Virus record (IMG/VR): IMGVR_UViG_3300036944_000898
Span: 64,001 to 101,567 of that record
Length of the DNA: 37,567 bases
DNA from: a virus
Reading direction: 5' to 3' (one strand)
Each line of letters begins with the position of its first letter. The first letter of the stretch is position 1. Below are positions 10,006 through 16,665 of this stretch, in pieces. The notes beneath the pieces were generated by a model, which saw only the letters and a list, made by a program, of their open reading frames with translations, ran no database searches and was not told where the DNA came from. A program made the position numbers and the translations under genes.

Positions 10006-11474
10006 AATCTTTCATTTAATACAACAGTTTCTGTTGACAATATCGTTTTAGCTATTGATACTGCGTTTTCTAATGCACATCTAGTAACTTTAAGTGGATC
10101 TATGATATTTTGTTTAAACATGCCACTTGGAACATTTTCATTAATAATAGCTCCATTTTTTCTAATATTATTTAATGGTGATAATAATGATATTAAAACA
10201 GCGTCATTTAAATTTTTAACATTTAATTCATTAACATAAAATTGATCTGAAAAAAGTATTCTTTGAAATGCTATACCACCACCTTCTACAATACCTTCTT
10301 CTAATGCACATGCCACTGCTAGTACTGCATCATCATATCTGTCTTTACGTTCTTTCATTTCTATTTCAGAACCACCACCTACTTTAATTATAGATGCTTT
10401 AGCTGTTAAATTTTGAATACGTTTGTTAATTACTTCAACATCATATTTAGTAAGCTCTTTATTTTTAGATAGTTCTGTTAAATTTTCAACAATTTCATCT
10501 ACATTAACATCTTCATGTTTAATAAGTAAACTATTGTTTTTAGTAATACTACAAGATTTTAGTTTACCTAAAGCTGTCAGTGAATATTGTTTACTAGATT
10601 GTGGTTGAATAATATCTGCATTAGTAAAGTCTGATAAATCTCTAATGTAATCTTTTCTTGCAGGACCAAAGCCTGGTGTTTTAATTATACATAATTTAAT
10701 GTTACTTGATAATACTTGTGATTCCAACATACGTAATGACTTTTCATTTACATGTTCTGTAATAATTAAAATAGATTCATCATTTTTAGATACAGTTTCT
10801 AATATTGTTTTAAAAGGCATTAAGTCTTCAAGTTTACCATCTAAAAGTAATACATGAGGATTAATAAACTCACAATGTTCTTTAGGTGTATTCTTAAAGT
10901 TTTTAGACATATATGATACATCTAATTGCATTCCTTCAATGGTTTCAAGGGTATCTTCTAAACTATTAGATTCTTCTACTTTAACTATATTAGAAAAATT
11001 ATAAGCCTGTTGAATAATATCACCAATCTGTACATCATTATTAGCAGATATACTAGCAACATATTTAATGTCTTCACGTTTTAATTCTTTTGAATTAAGT
11101 TTAAGTTGTTCAATTACTTTTGGTATAATCTCGTCAAATGCTTTATTAATATTATTTGAATCAAATTCTTTTAAATTTTGTATAAAAGCATTAGCTAACA
11201 CAATAGCCGTTGTAGTTCCATCACCAGCTTGAGTGACTTGCAATTCACATACTTCTTTAACTAATTGTGCACCAATATTTTCTACAGGATCTTTAAAATA
11301 AATTTCTCTAGCTACAGATACACCATCTTTAGTTATTTTTGATTTACCATAATCATCTGTAAGAATAACTGTTTTACCATTAGGTCCTAACGTAGAAGAT
11401 ACTGCATTATGTAACTTTTGTATTCCACTAAATAACTTTTCTTTAGCTTCTTCTTTAAAATATATTTCTTTCAT
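9996..11474 (-). CDS. groEL: GroEL-like chaperonin (60-kDa type)
   Basis: A 492-aa group I chaperonin subunit. ATP-site motifs are intact: LGPNGKTVIL (29-38), TKDGVSVARE (48-57, including Asp50), QAGDGTTTAIVLA (82-94), and RYDDAVLAVACALEEGIVEGGG (379-400), where Asp382 matches catalytic Asp398 of E. coli. The apical domain (about 165-345) is present (EGMQLD, TPGFG). It is about 55 residues shorter than bacterial GroEL (about 548) and lacks the Gly-Met tail. Placed next to terminase and near a GroES-like gene, it probably folds virion proteins such as the capsid protein, in place of or together with host GroEL. Confidence 0.92.
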   Translation of the reverse strand: MKEIYFKEEAKEKLFSGIQKLHNAVSSTLGPNGKTVILTDDYGKSKITKDGVSVAREIYFKDPVENIGAQLVKEVCELQVTQAGDGTTTAIVLANAFIQNLKEFDSNNINKAFDEIIPKVIEQLKLNSKELKREDIKYVASISANNDVQIGDIIQQAYNFSNIVKVEESNSLEDTLETIEGMQLDVSYMSKNFKNTPKEHCEFINPHVLLLDGKLEDLMPFKTILETVSKNDESILIITEHVNEKSLRMLESQVLSSNIKLCIIKTPGFGPARKDYIRDLSDFTNADIIQPQSSKQYSLTALGKLKSCSITKNNSLLIKHEDVNVDEIVENLTELSKNKELTKYDVEVINKRIQNLTAKASIIKVGGGSEIEMKERKDRYDDAVLAVACALEEGIVEGGGIAFQRILFSDQFYVNELNVKNLNDAVLISLLSPLNNIRKNGAIINENVPSGMFKQNIIDPLKVTRCALENAVSIAKTILSTETVVLNERLWS

Positions 11475-11476
11475 AA

Positions 11477-12040
11477 TTATTGAGTTAAACCATCTTCAAA
11501 GAAATTTAAAGTTTTACTACCTTTAGTTCTTCCTTCCATTTCTTTTTGTTCAGTTATTAATTCTTTATATGCTGATTTTAAATCTTTCATAATAATAGGT
11601 ACAGCTTTAAGTGATGCTGTAACTGTAGATAAAGGTGTTACTACACTTCCTTTATCAGTTCGTTCTGCTAATAACACATCTGTCATTTCAAGATATTTAG
11701 CTACATCATCAGCTGCTTTTAAAGCTGATTTATATAACTTAGCTGTTGGTGTAATAGACATTTTAATATAAAAATCAATTGCTTCTTGTATTATACTATC
11801 TAATTTCCAATCATCTGGTAATTTAATATCTTTTTTTATTTCTTGCAATCTAACATTATTATCTGTTATATACATATAATCAGATTTAATATCCACATAG
11901 AAATATATAAATAACATTTCTTTAAAAGCTGTTTCTTTATTACGATTTTTATCTCTTTTAAGTATAGCTTTAAAAGGAGATAATCCCCAAGCCTCTTCAG
12001 AGATTTGGAGATTATAATCTTTCATTTCAAATATTTTCAT
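11477..12040 (-). CDS. Conserved phage protein of unknown function
   Basis: A 187-aa soluble protein beginning MKIFEMKDYNLQISEEAWGL. The pattern of a short beta-strand opening, FKAILKRDKNRNKETAFKEMLFIYFYVD, then a helical C-terminal half recurs in crAss-like phages next to packaging genes (from memory). Its ATG overlaps the stop of the 40-aa gene upstream (TAATG), and it ends 3 bases before the groEL-like start. It therefore belongs to the chaperonin-packaging operon. No catalytic motif is visible. Confidence 0.7.
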   Translation of the reverse strand: MKIFEMKDYNLQISEEAWGLSPFKAILKRDKNRNKETAFKEMLFIYFYVDIKSDYMYITDNNVRLQEIKKDIKLPDDWKLDSIIQEAIDFYIKMSITPTAKLYKSALKAADDVAKYLEMTDVLLAERTDKGSVVTPLSTVTASLKAVPIIMKDLKSAYKELITEQKEMEGRTKGSKTLNFFEDGLTQ

Positions 12041-12162
12041 TATTTTTTTAATGTTTTATATAAATGTAAATAACAATATATTACATCTTCAGTATACCAA
12101 TTATCATCTGCTGCTTTATCTAAAATTATTTCTAATAATTTTAATTTATGTTTTGTTTTCAT
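12040..12162 (-). CDS. 40-aa small protein between the groES- and groEL-side genes
   Basis: An ORF of 40 codons (begins MKTKHKLKLLEIILDKAADD, contains NWYTEDV) fills the gap between the GroES-like stop and the 187-aa gene exactly. Its start lies 2 bases after one stop and its TAA overlaps the next ATG. This tight fit, and a peptide that reads as a helix followed by a Trp/Tyr-rich tail, argue that it is translated. Function unknown. Confidence 0.6.
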   Translation of the reverse strand: MKTKHKLKLLEIILDKAADDNWYTEDVIYCYLHLYKTLKK

Positions 12163-12163
12163 A

Positions 12164-12526
12164 TTATCTATTATCTTTAGCTTTAATAACTCTATCTGTT
12201 ACTAATGCAAAAATATCACCATTAACTTCAACTAAATCAACTTTGACTTGCATTACATTTTCATAAGCATTTGTAGATTCTTGTTTAACTGGTACCATCA
12301 TTTTTTCAATATCAATTAATACTTTTTGTCCTGCTTGAACTTGTGCTGTTGGTCCTACTGCTATAGCATATTGAACATCTGATAAAATATTTTCTGATAA
12401 TACTAAATCACCATCTTGTTCTAATTTATTAACTGTAATATAAACACCATTAAATAATGGTTCTAGTGGGAATTTTCCAACTAATTCTAATACATCGTCT
12501 TGATTTAAATTTACTCTTTCTTCCAT
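12164..12526 (-). CDS. groES: GroES-like co-chaperonin
   Basis: A 120-aa protein. After a 25-residue N-terminal extension it has the order of a GroES barrel: PLFNGVYITVNKLE (first strand), QDGDLVLSENILSD (where the mobile loop that docks on GroEL should be), YAIAVGPTAQVQAGQKVLID (matching the GroES V.AVG...V..GD.V segment), and a C-terminal DIFALVTDRVIKA strand matching the xDILAIV end of GroES. It lies about 0.7 kb upstream of the groEL-like gene in the same operon. Sequence identity is low, so the call rests on pattern and context. It would cap the phage or host GroEL ring. Confidence 0.75.
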   Translation of the reverse strand: MEERVNLNQDDVLELVGKFPLEPLFNGVYITVNKLEQDGDLVLSENILSDVQYAIAVGPTAQVQAGQKVLIDIEKMMVPVKQESTNAYENVMQVKVDLVEVNGDIFALVTDRVIKAKDNR

Positions 12527-12783
12527 TTCTTTAATTTATAAAATTTAGTACACATCTCAAAGGTAGTATATAACTTACCTATATAAAGATACATAAAGTT
12601 TGTTTTTAATTTATTATATTCTTCTTCTGACATATCATCAGATATTTGTAACTCTGATATTTTTTCTCTTGTAAACTTATAAGGAGAGCTTGTTATTTTA
12701 TTAATAACCTCATCTTGTAAGTTATGTTTTAATCCTATACTATGTATAAGTGCTTTAATCTTATCATCATCAACTTTACTCAT
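12511..12783 (-). CDS. Small conserved phage protein (90 aa)
   Basis: A helical 90-aa protein starting MSKVDDDKIKALIHSIG and ending in a basic tail (KFYKLKKWKKE). The segment NFMYLYIGKLYTT resembles the Y.GK.. strand of a small family found in Bacteroidota phages, whose function I do not know. It overlaps the GroES-like start by 16 bases and the upstream gene by 8, so it is translationally coupled with both. Confidence 0.65.
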   Translation of the reverse strand: MSKVDDDKIKALIHSIGLKHNLQDEVINKITSSPYKFTREKISELQISDDMSEEEYNKLKTNFMYLYIGKLYTTFEMCTKFYKLKKWKKE

Positions 12784-13171
12784 TGTCTACAATATTAAAG
12801 TTAAATACCATTTTAAAATTAGTACTACCTACTTCTAATTCAGGTATATAGACGTTTGATATTTGATTATCAACAATAGCATCTTTTCTTCTAAGTACTG
12901 TTAGTATATTATTTAAAGTATTAGTTGTCATACCTTTCTTCCAACACTCATCTTCAATAATCTTTAATCTAGTATCATAATCAAATACAATTTTCCAAAG
13001 TATTTTATTATTTGTAGTTTCTTTTTTATATAAATAATGATAATATAATAAAAGAGCTAATACCTGTTGTTGTTGATTATTAAGATTATGCCATGGTTTT
13101 AATATGTCTAACCATCTAAAAAATAATACTTTTAACTTAGTATTGATATTAGCTGTTTTAATATTACTCAT
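12776..13171 (-). CDS. Conserved phage protein with winged-helix-like pattern
   Basis: A 131-aa protein with FFRWLDILKPWHNLNNQQQQVLALLLYY, then ..RLKIIEDECWKKGMTTNTLNNILTVLRRKDAIVDNQISNVYIPEL. The helix, then helix and short beta order, and the LRRKDAIVDN..I turn, suggest a winged helix-turn-helix that could bind DNA. The family recurs in crAss-like phages (from memory). It overlaps both neighbours by 8 bases. A regulatory or late-gene role is inference. Confidence 0.6.
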   Translation of the reverse strand: MSNIKTANINTKLKVLFFRWLDILKPWHNLNNQQQQVLALLLYYHYLYKKETTNNKILWKIVFDYDTRLKIIEDECWKKGMTTNTLNNILTVLRRKDAIVDNQISNVYIPELEVGSTNFKMVFNFNIVDNE

Positions 13172-13481
13172 CTTTATTCTTTAACCATTCTTTATATTTA
13201 TAAATATTTTTAAACTCTTTTGTTTCATTTACAGAACCACATTTAATACATACATTATTATCTGTATCATCAAACTCAATATGTAAACTTTTACAATGTC
13301 TACATGCTACAACTGGTTCGTCATCATACTCTTTTGTTTTATCACTCATTATTTCTATTAATTTATTTTCTACATCATTTACATAACTAGTATCGAACAC
13401 TGGAAAAGGAGCCATACTGTTGTAATATTTCATATGTTTAAGATCCTTTTTCAAGTAATCTATAGTTAATTTACTTTTCAT
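13164..13481 (-). CDS. Zinc-ribbon protein
   Basis: A 105-aa protein with two cysteine pairs, CRHCKSLHIEF and VCIKCGSV, about 20 residues apart. This is a classic four-Cys zinc ribbon around residues 60-85. The rest is charged and helical. It overlaps the downstream gene by 8 bases and the upstream gene by 11. Zinc ribbons of this type bind nucleic acid or protein partners such as RNA polymerase; which applies here cannot be told. Confidence 0.7.
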   Translation of the reverse strand: MKSKLTIDYLKKDLKHMKYYNSMAPFPVFDTSYVNDVENKLIEIMSDKTKEYDDEPVVACRHCKSLHIEFDDTDNNVCIKCGSVNETKEFKNIYKYKEWLKNKDE

Positions 13482-13656
13482 GTTTTATGTTTATCTCAGC
13501 ATCCCATAGGTTGTTATTGGTTATTAATTTAACATCATATGAATACCCTTTATGTTTATTTCTAAAAGTATTAATATTTGTTATAATAATATCTACTTCG
13601 TTTAGTATTTCTTTTAAATGTTTATTTTGAATTTTGTAAGTATTATTTAATGTCAT
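13471..13656 (-). CDS. Small basic protein (61 aa)
   Basis: I place the start at the Met of MTLNNTYKIQNKHLK, which follows an A-rich AAGAAACAA leader. An ATG nine codons upstream would increase the overlap with the preceding gene from 14 to 41 bases. The protein is helical at first (KEILNEVDIIITNINTFRN) and then strand-rich. No family recognised. Confidence 0.5.
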   Translation of the reverse strand: MTLNNTYKIQNKHLKEILNEVDIIITNINTFRNKHKGYSYDVKLITNNNLWDAEINIKHEK

Positions 13657-13927
13657 TTGTTTCTTTATATTTATCCCATTCAAGTTTATTCATTAAATCT
13701 GGAAATCTATTTGGATTACAACTTTCTTTTACAGATGTTTTACCTTTAAAATCGCAACCACATATAATACATTCGTTTTTAATAGCACAATCATCTTTAC
13801 ATAGTAATCTACGATAAACTATTTGTTCTTGTATATGTTGAGGTTGAAGACTTAGTTGTTCTAATCCAAGTTGCAAGTTACCTTCTAAAAAAGATTTAAT
13901 ATTATGTAATGTTATTTTCTGTTTCAT
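13643..13927 (-). CDS. Cysteine-rich zinc-binding protein (94 aa)
   Basis: The middle of this 94-aa protein carries CKDDCAIKNECIICGCDFKG, then a further Cys in KESCNPN. Six cysteines in about 30 residues, in a C..C-C..C-C-C layout, should bind at least one zinc. A helical N-terminal region precedes it. Related small Cys-rich proteins are frequent in Bacteroidota phage packaging arms (from memory). It overlaps both neighbours. Function unknown. Confidence 0.65.
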   Translation of the reverse strand: MKQKITLHNIKSFLEGNLQLGLEQLSLQPQHIQEQIVYRRLLCKDDCAIKNECIICGCDFKGKTSVKESCNPNRFPDLMNKLEWDKYKETNDIK

Positions 13928-14210
13928 TTTTTAAATTATATGATGGACCATCTATATATTTATCTTTATTTACTACATAGTGTAATTTACCTAACACTAA
14001 AAACTTCTCCATTGAATCTAAATCTCTACCAATAATAAGATTTACATATTCATTAATATTATCTTCATTATATTCTAATGTAGGATCTAACTGTTTAGCT
14101 ACAACATCCATTTGACCTAATATACTATAAAAAGCTTTTATATGTGCTTTTGTTTTCTTTCTTTCAGCTAATTTAGCTTGTTTTTGTCCATTCTTTAAAT
14201 AACTACTCAT
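13902..14210 (-). CDS. Small phage protein (102 aa)
   Basis: A 102-aa protein with a basic N-terminal helix (KNGQKQAKLAERKKTKAHIK) and an acidic C-terminal half. The stretch KFLVLGKLHYVVNKDKYIDG looks like a conserved core. Its stop lies inside the next gene (26-base overlap) and its start touches the stop of the gene upstream (TAATG). No function can be assigned. Confidence 0.6.
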   Translation of the reverse strand: MSSYLKNGQKQAKLAERKKTKAHIKAFYSILGQMDVVAKQLDPTLEYNEDNINEYVNLIIGRDLDSMEKFLVLGKLHYVVNKDKYIDGPSYNLKNETENNIT

Positions 14211-14521
14211 TATGGTTCTAGTTTAGGAAATTTTAAATATTCTTTAGCTGATTTTACTAAATTATTAGTTGTTATTCTTTCCATTTCAGATAACATCTTA
14301 TATCTTTTTCTACTAATTACTACACAATCTATTTCCATTTCTACATCTGAAATATCGTTGTTAGGATAACCTTGTTTAGTTTTAACTAAATCTGTATATT
14401 CTCTAATAACATCAAACAACATTGTTCTTTTAGCAAAATCTAAATTCTGTTGATTCATTGTTCCACTATTATTTAAATTAATAGCGTGTGTTTGTTTTTT
14501 ATATAAAATTATATCTTCCAT
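14210..14521 (-). CDS. Small phage protein (103 aa)
   Basis: A 103-aa, mostly helical protein beginning MEDIILYKKQTHAIN. The segments DFAKRTMLFDVIREYTDLVK and CVVISRKRYKMLSEMERIT suggest an all-helical fold. The ATG overlaps the TAA of the 57-aa gene upstream, and its own TAA overlaps the next ATG, so it sits in a chain of coupled genes. No family recognised. Confidence 0.6.
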   Translation of the reverse strand: MEDIILYKKQTHAINLNNSGTMNQQNLDFAKRTMLFDVIREYTDLVKTKQGYPNNDISDVEMEIDCVVISRKRYKMLSEMERITTNNLVKSAKEYLKFPKLEP

Positions 14522-14694
14522 TATTTACTTACGTGTTTTAAAAATTGATGCAAACTCATATGTTTGAATCTTTCATTTAATTTATATTCTAATGTTCCTT
14601 TTGTGTTTACTTTTTTAATATATCCTTCTCTTTCAAGATATATTTCTAAATCTAAATAATTTCTATTTAAGTCTATTCCAGTTTTAGCAATCAT
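14521..14694 (-). CDS. 57-aa protein in the coupled gene chain
   Basis: A 57-codon ORF that exactly bridges two genes: its ATG overlaps the upstream TAA and its TAA overlaps the downstream ATG. The peptide has the look of a small winged helix-turn-helix: LDLEIYLEREGYIKKVNTKG then TLEYKLNERFKHM, that is helix, basic turn, and two short strands. DNA binding is possible but unproven. Confidence 0.6.
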   Translation of the reverse strand: MIAKTGIDLNRNYLDLEIYLEREGYIKKVNTKGTLEYKLNERFKHMSLHQFLKHVSK

Positions 14695-14960
14695 TAGTTT
14701 AATCTTTTAATTATTAAATCATTATCATACATAGTATAGTTTTCATCTAAAAATAATTGTTCTCTTATCTTAGTATTTTTATCTGCTACATATATCTGTG
14801 CTGTAAGTCTTTGTCTGTTATCTCTAAACAATCCTACATTAATATCTAACATTCTATCATTACTTCTCCATTTGTGTGTATAATAGTGATGCAGGTTAAA
14901 TAAATCTTTACTGTTTACTATTAAGTCTTGTCTTATTATATCGTGTATTTGTTCTATCAT
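14694..14960 (-). CDS. Small phage protein (88 aa)
   Basis: An 88-aa protein starting MIEQIHDIIRQDLIVNSKD, with a second half of alternating strands (VGLFRDNRQRLTAQIYVADK). It overlaps the next gene upstream by 53 bases, unusually long for this cluster. The true start could be the internal ATG 36 codons in, but the peptide before it reads as a normal helix, so I keep the longer form. Function unknown. Confidence 0.5.
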   Translation of the reverse strand: MIEQIHDIIRQDLIVNSKDLFNLHHYYTHKWRSNDRMLDINVGLFRDNRQRLTAQIYVADKNTKIREQLFLDENYTMYDNDLIIKRLN

Positions 14961-15138
14961 TATAATTTTTATTAAATATTTTATTAAACTCTTTTTCTGA
15001 ACAATTTAGTTTAATTGGTAATTCTCCTTCTTTAGTTTTTATTTTTAAATAATTAGTTATAAAATAATAAGGAGATTCTTTTACTTTAATTATTTCTTCA
15101 AACCAGTCTGTTTTATTTTTTATATCTTCTTCCATCAC
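14908..15138 (-). CDS. Small phage protein (76 aa)
   Basis: A 76-aa protein, MMEEDIKNKTDWFEEIIKVKES..., with a Lys/Asn-rich C-terminus that lies over the start of the next gene. The first 45 residues look like a folded unit (YYFITNYLKIKTKEGELPIKL) and the tail may be disordered. No family recognised. Confidence 0.5.
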   Translation of the reverse strand: MMEEDIKNKTDWFEEIIKVKESPYYFITNYLKIKTKEGELPIKLNCSEKEFNKIFNKNYNDRTNTRYNKTRLNSKQ

Positions 15139-15304
15139 TTACTGGATATAGTTTATTATATGTTTTAAATAGTAGATTACTAAACTCACCATTTGCAAAA
15201 CCATCTTTTGTTACATACTCTAATTTAGATATTGTTTGACCGTTAGGTAAAATAATTTTATCTCTTAACCATTGTATTTTTTTATACCATTCTTGATATG
15301 TCAT
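15113..15304 (-). CDS. Small phage protein (63 aa), first gene after promoter 15329-15359
   Basis: A 63-aa protein beginning MTYQEWYKKIQWLRDK, with a central DGFANGEFSNLLFKTYNKLY. It starts about 20 bases downstream of the expected transcription start of promoter 15329-15359, so it heads the long run of small genes that leads to the chaperonin and packaging genes. Function unknown. Confidence 0.6.
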   Translation of the reverse strand: MTYQEWYKKIQWLRDKIILPNGQTISKLEYVTKDGFANGEFSNLLFKTYNKLYPVSDGRRYKK

Positions 15305-15328
15305 TATCTATTAATTTTAAATCTTGTA

Positions 15329-15359
15329 CAAAGATACAACAAATATTTCACATATGCAA
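15329..15359 (-). promoter_or_regulatory. Bacteroidota-type promoter for the small-gene and packaging operon
   Basis: Minus strand: TTG (15357-15359), 20 bases, TATCTTTG (15329-15336), a perfect TAnnTTTG -7 box followed by TAC. The nearest downstream ATG is at 15304. No stronger promoter was seen until 7690-7720, so it may drive everything from 15304 to the terminase gene. Confidence 0.75.
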
Positions 15360-15416
15360 GTTTTTTATCAATTATTTTTAAAAAATAGTGAAAATAATTT
15401 AAAAGACATAAAAAAA

Positions 15417-15442
15417 CCCACTAAAACATAAGTTAAAGTGGG
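15417..15442 (-). terminator. Intrinsic terminator of the GIY-YIG gene
   Basis: On the minus strand, CCCACT (15437-15442) pairs with AGTGGG (15417-15422) around a 14-base loop and is followed by seven T residues. It lies 50 bases past the stop of the GIY-YIG-type gene and just before promoter 15329-15359, separating the two transcription units. Confidence 0.85.
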
Positions 15443-15492
15443 TGTAATTAAAGTAATTGCAATTTAGCCCTGTCTTTTTCAGACTGTCCAGA

Positions 15493-16038
15493 CTACTTTA
15501 TTTTATTATTATGATTCATTACTAATTTATTTAATCTTGCAGATTTTATAAAAAAAGAAACTTGTTCTTTAGTAAAACCATAATCAACAATATATTTATG
15601 ATATGAAATTCTTCTATCTTTTTTATTTTTTAAACAATCTTCAACATCACTTAAAATTAATTTTATTTTACTTTTATTACAATCTTGAATATTTGGAATA
15701 ATTTGATTTTGTCTAAAATCTTTATTTCTTTTATCATTAAGTTGTGATGCTTTAAATTCTGCTAATTTAATATCTACAAATTGAGGTATGTTTTTTAAAG
15801 AACTATTTAATATAAGTTCTATATTAATATCTTTTAAATGAAACCATTCATTATTTGAATTTGTTTTAAATTGTTTGAATAGTTTATGTAAAACTTGTTC
15901 ATATTTATCTTTTACATCAAATAAATGACTAAAATATAATTTATTAGCATTACTTGTTTGTAAATCTTTTATTCTAGAATAAGGATTTTTACTTTTTCCT
16001 ATTTTAGTATAGGTACCATCAGATATAAAATACACCAT
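15493..16038 (-). CDS. GIY-YIG superfamily protein (T5orf172/MUG113 type)
   Basis: In this 181-aa protein the first 70 residues match the short GIY-YIG variant: VYFISDG (2-8, in place of GIY), TKIGKSKNPYSRIKDLQ (11-27, in place of YIG plus the catalytic Arg22), a His at 51, and NEWFHL (63-68) with Glu64 as likely metal ligand. The C-terminal 110 residues are basic and helical, probably DNA-binding. Such proteins act as nucleases or free-standing homing-type enzymes. It ends with TAG, is followed by a strong terminator, and is preceded by a 300-base folded leader. Confidence 0.8.
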   Translation of the reverse strand: MVYFISDGTYTKIGKSKNPYSRIKDLQTSNANKLYFSHLFDVKDKYEQVLHKLFKQFKTNSNNEWFHLKDINIELILNSSLKNIPQFVDIKLAEFKASQLNDKRNKDFRQNQIIPNIQDCNKSKIKLILSDVEDCLKNKKDRRISYHKYIVDYGFTKEQVSFFIKSARLNKLVMNHNNKIK

Positions 16039-16070
16039 TATATATAATAATTTAATTAATTAAATATTTA

Positions 16071-16345
16071 ATATCTAACCTTACAAATTAGATATAAGAA
16101 TCCCTATATGCAAACTGGTGTGTATTGCATAAATCACCATATTTTAACTTTTTCTTGAATTATAGACAGTGCATTATCCAAGATTTAACTACTACTTAAA
16201 GTATTTTCAGTTCGTGACACTATTTGTTAAATCAATCTATAATCTTGAATTGTTGGGAGTGATTGGGTTCCAACTTCTTACTTAACCCTTTGATACTGGA
16301 GCAAATTTATGGTATCCAGCAGAGCATCTTTCAAAGTAAGATATT
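16071..16345 (-). ncRNA. Folded leader or ncRNA between promoter 16354-16384 and the GIY-YIG gene
   Basis: Perfect stems follow one another: CTTTGA/TCAAAG (16288-16293 with 16331-16336) enclosing CTGGA/TCCAG and AGA/TCT; GTTGG/CCAAC (16252-16256 with 16270-16274); ATTATAG/CTATAAT (16159-16165 with 16237-16243) enclosing GATTTAAC/GTTAAATC and TACT/AGTA; TATGCAA/TTGCATA (16107-16113 with 16125-16131), whose loop GGTG can pair with CACC at 16135-16138 (H-type pseudoknot); and ATATCTAA/TTAGATAT (16071-16078 with 16088-16095). I assign it to the minus strand because two leftward promoters point into it. Function unknown; no known riboswitch class recognised. Confidence 0.5.
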
Positions 16346-16353
16346 TTAAAGTA

Positions 16354-16384
16354 CAAAGATACAACATTTATTTGACAAATCCAA
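16354..16384 (-). promoter_or_regulatory. Leftward promoter in the divergent region (proximal)
   Basis: Minus strand: TTG (16382-16384), 20 bases, TATCTTTG (16354-16361). Transcripts should begin near 16346 and run straight into the folded leader before reaching the GIY-YIG gene at 16038. Confidence 0.75.
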
Positions 16385-16447
16385 ATATTTTAGTGATTAT
16401 TTTTAAAATATTTTATCTCCTAATAGCTTTTTTGTTATTTATAACTA

Positions 16448-16478
16448 CAAATATACAACAAATAAATGATATTTCCAA
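16448..16478 (-). promoter_or_regulatory. Leftward promoter in the divergent region (distal)
   Basis: Minus strand: TTG (16476-16478), 20 bases, TATATTTG (16448-16455), a perfect match to the Bacteroidota consensus. It is a second, tandem promoter about 94 bases upstream of the one at 16354-16384. Confidence 0.75.
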
Positions 16479-16523
16479 AATTTTTTATTTTTTTTTAAAT
16501 TTTTTTACTTTAATGAATGTGTG

Positions 16524-16588
16524 AGCTAAACCAAACATATACCCCGACCTCAATACAATTTTGGGAGCTACGGGTGTAGCTTTTGTTT
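16524..16588 (+). promoter_or_regulatory. Rightward leader with terminator-like hairpin and alternative pairing
   Basis: AGCTAC/GTAGCT (16566-16571 with 16576-16581) around the loop GGGT, followed by TTTTGTTT, resembles a short intrinsic terminator. An upstream AGCTA (16524-16528) can pair instead with TAGCT (16577-16581) and undo the hairpin. CCCG (16543-16546) is complementary to the CGGG at the hairpin top. Competing structures ahead of the first rightward gene fit transcription attenuation. I see no clear promoter of the leftward type on this strand. Confidence 0.4.
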
Positions 16589-16593
16589 AACCA

Positions 16594-16665
16594 GTGTTAT
16601 TATCTATGACTCATGAAATAACACACAATATCGACGGATTTACGTATCAATCTTATGTCAACTGA
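16594..16665 (+). promoter_or_regulatory. Leader hairpin and 19-codon upstream ORF
   Basis: GTGTTATT (16594-16601) pairs with AATAACAC (16617-16624). The loop carries TATGACTCA, a sequence seen again twice before the HNH gene. An ATG in this loop (16606) opens a 19-codon frame (MTHEITHNIDGFTYQSYVN) that ends at 16665, overlapping the start of the main gene at 16655 out of frame. Translating it would compete with or couple to that gene. It may equally be chance. Confidence 0.35.

Noticed and set aside
5243-16428. Repeated 12-mer CTCCTAATAGCT at 5243-5254 and 16417-16428
   Set aside because: The two copies have different positions relative to promoters, and one runs into the portal stop codon. 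Probably chance in AT-rich DNA.
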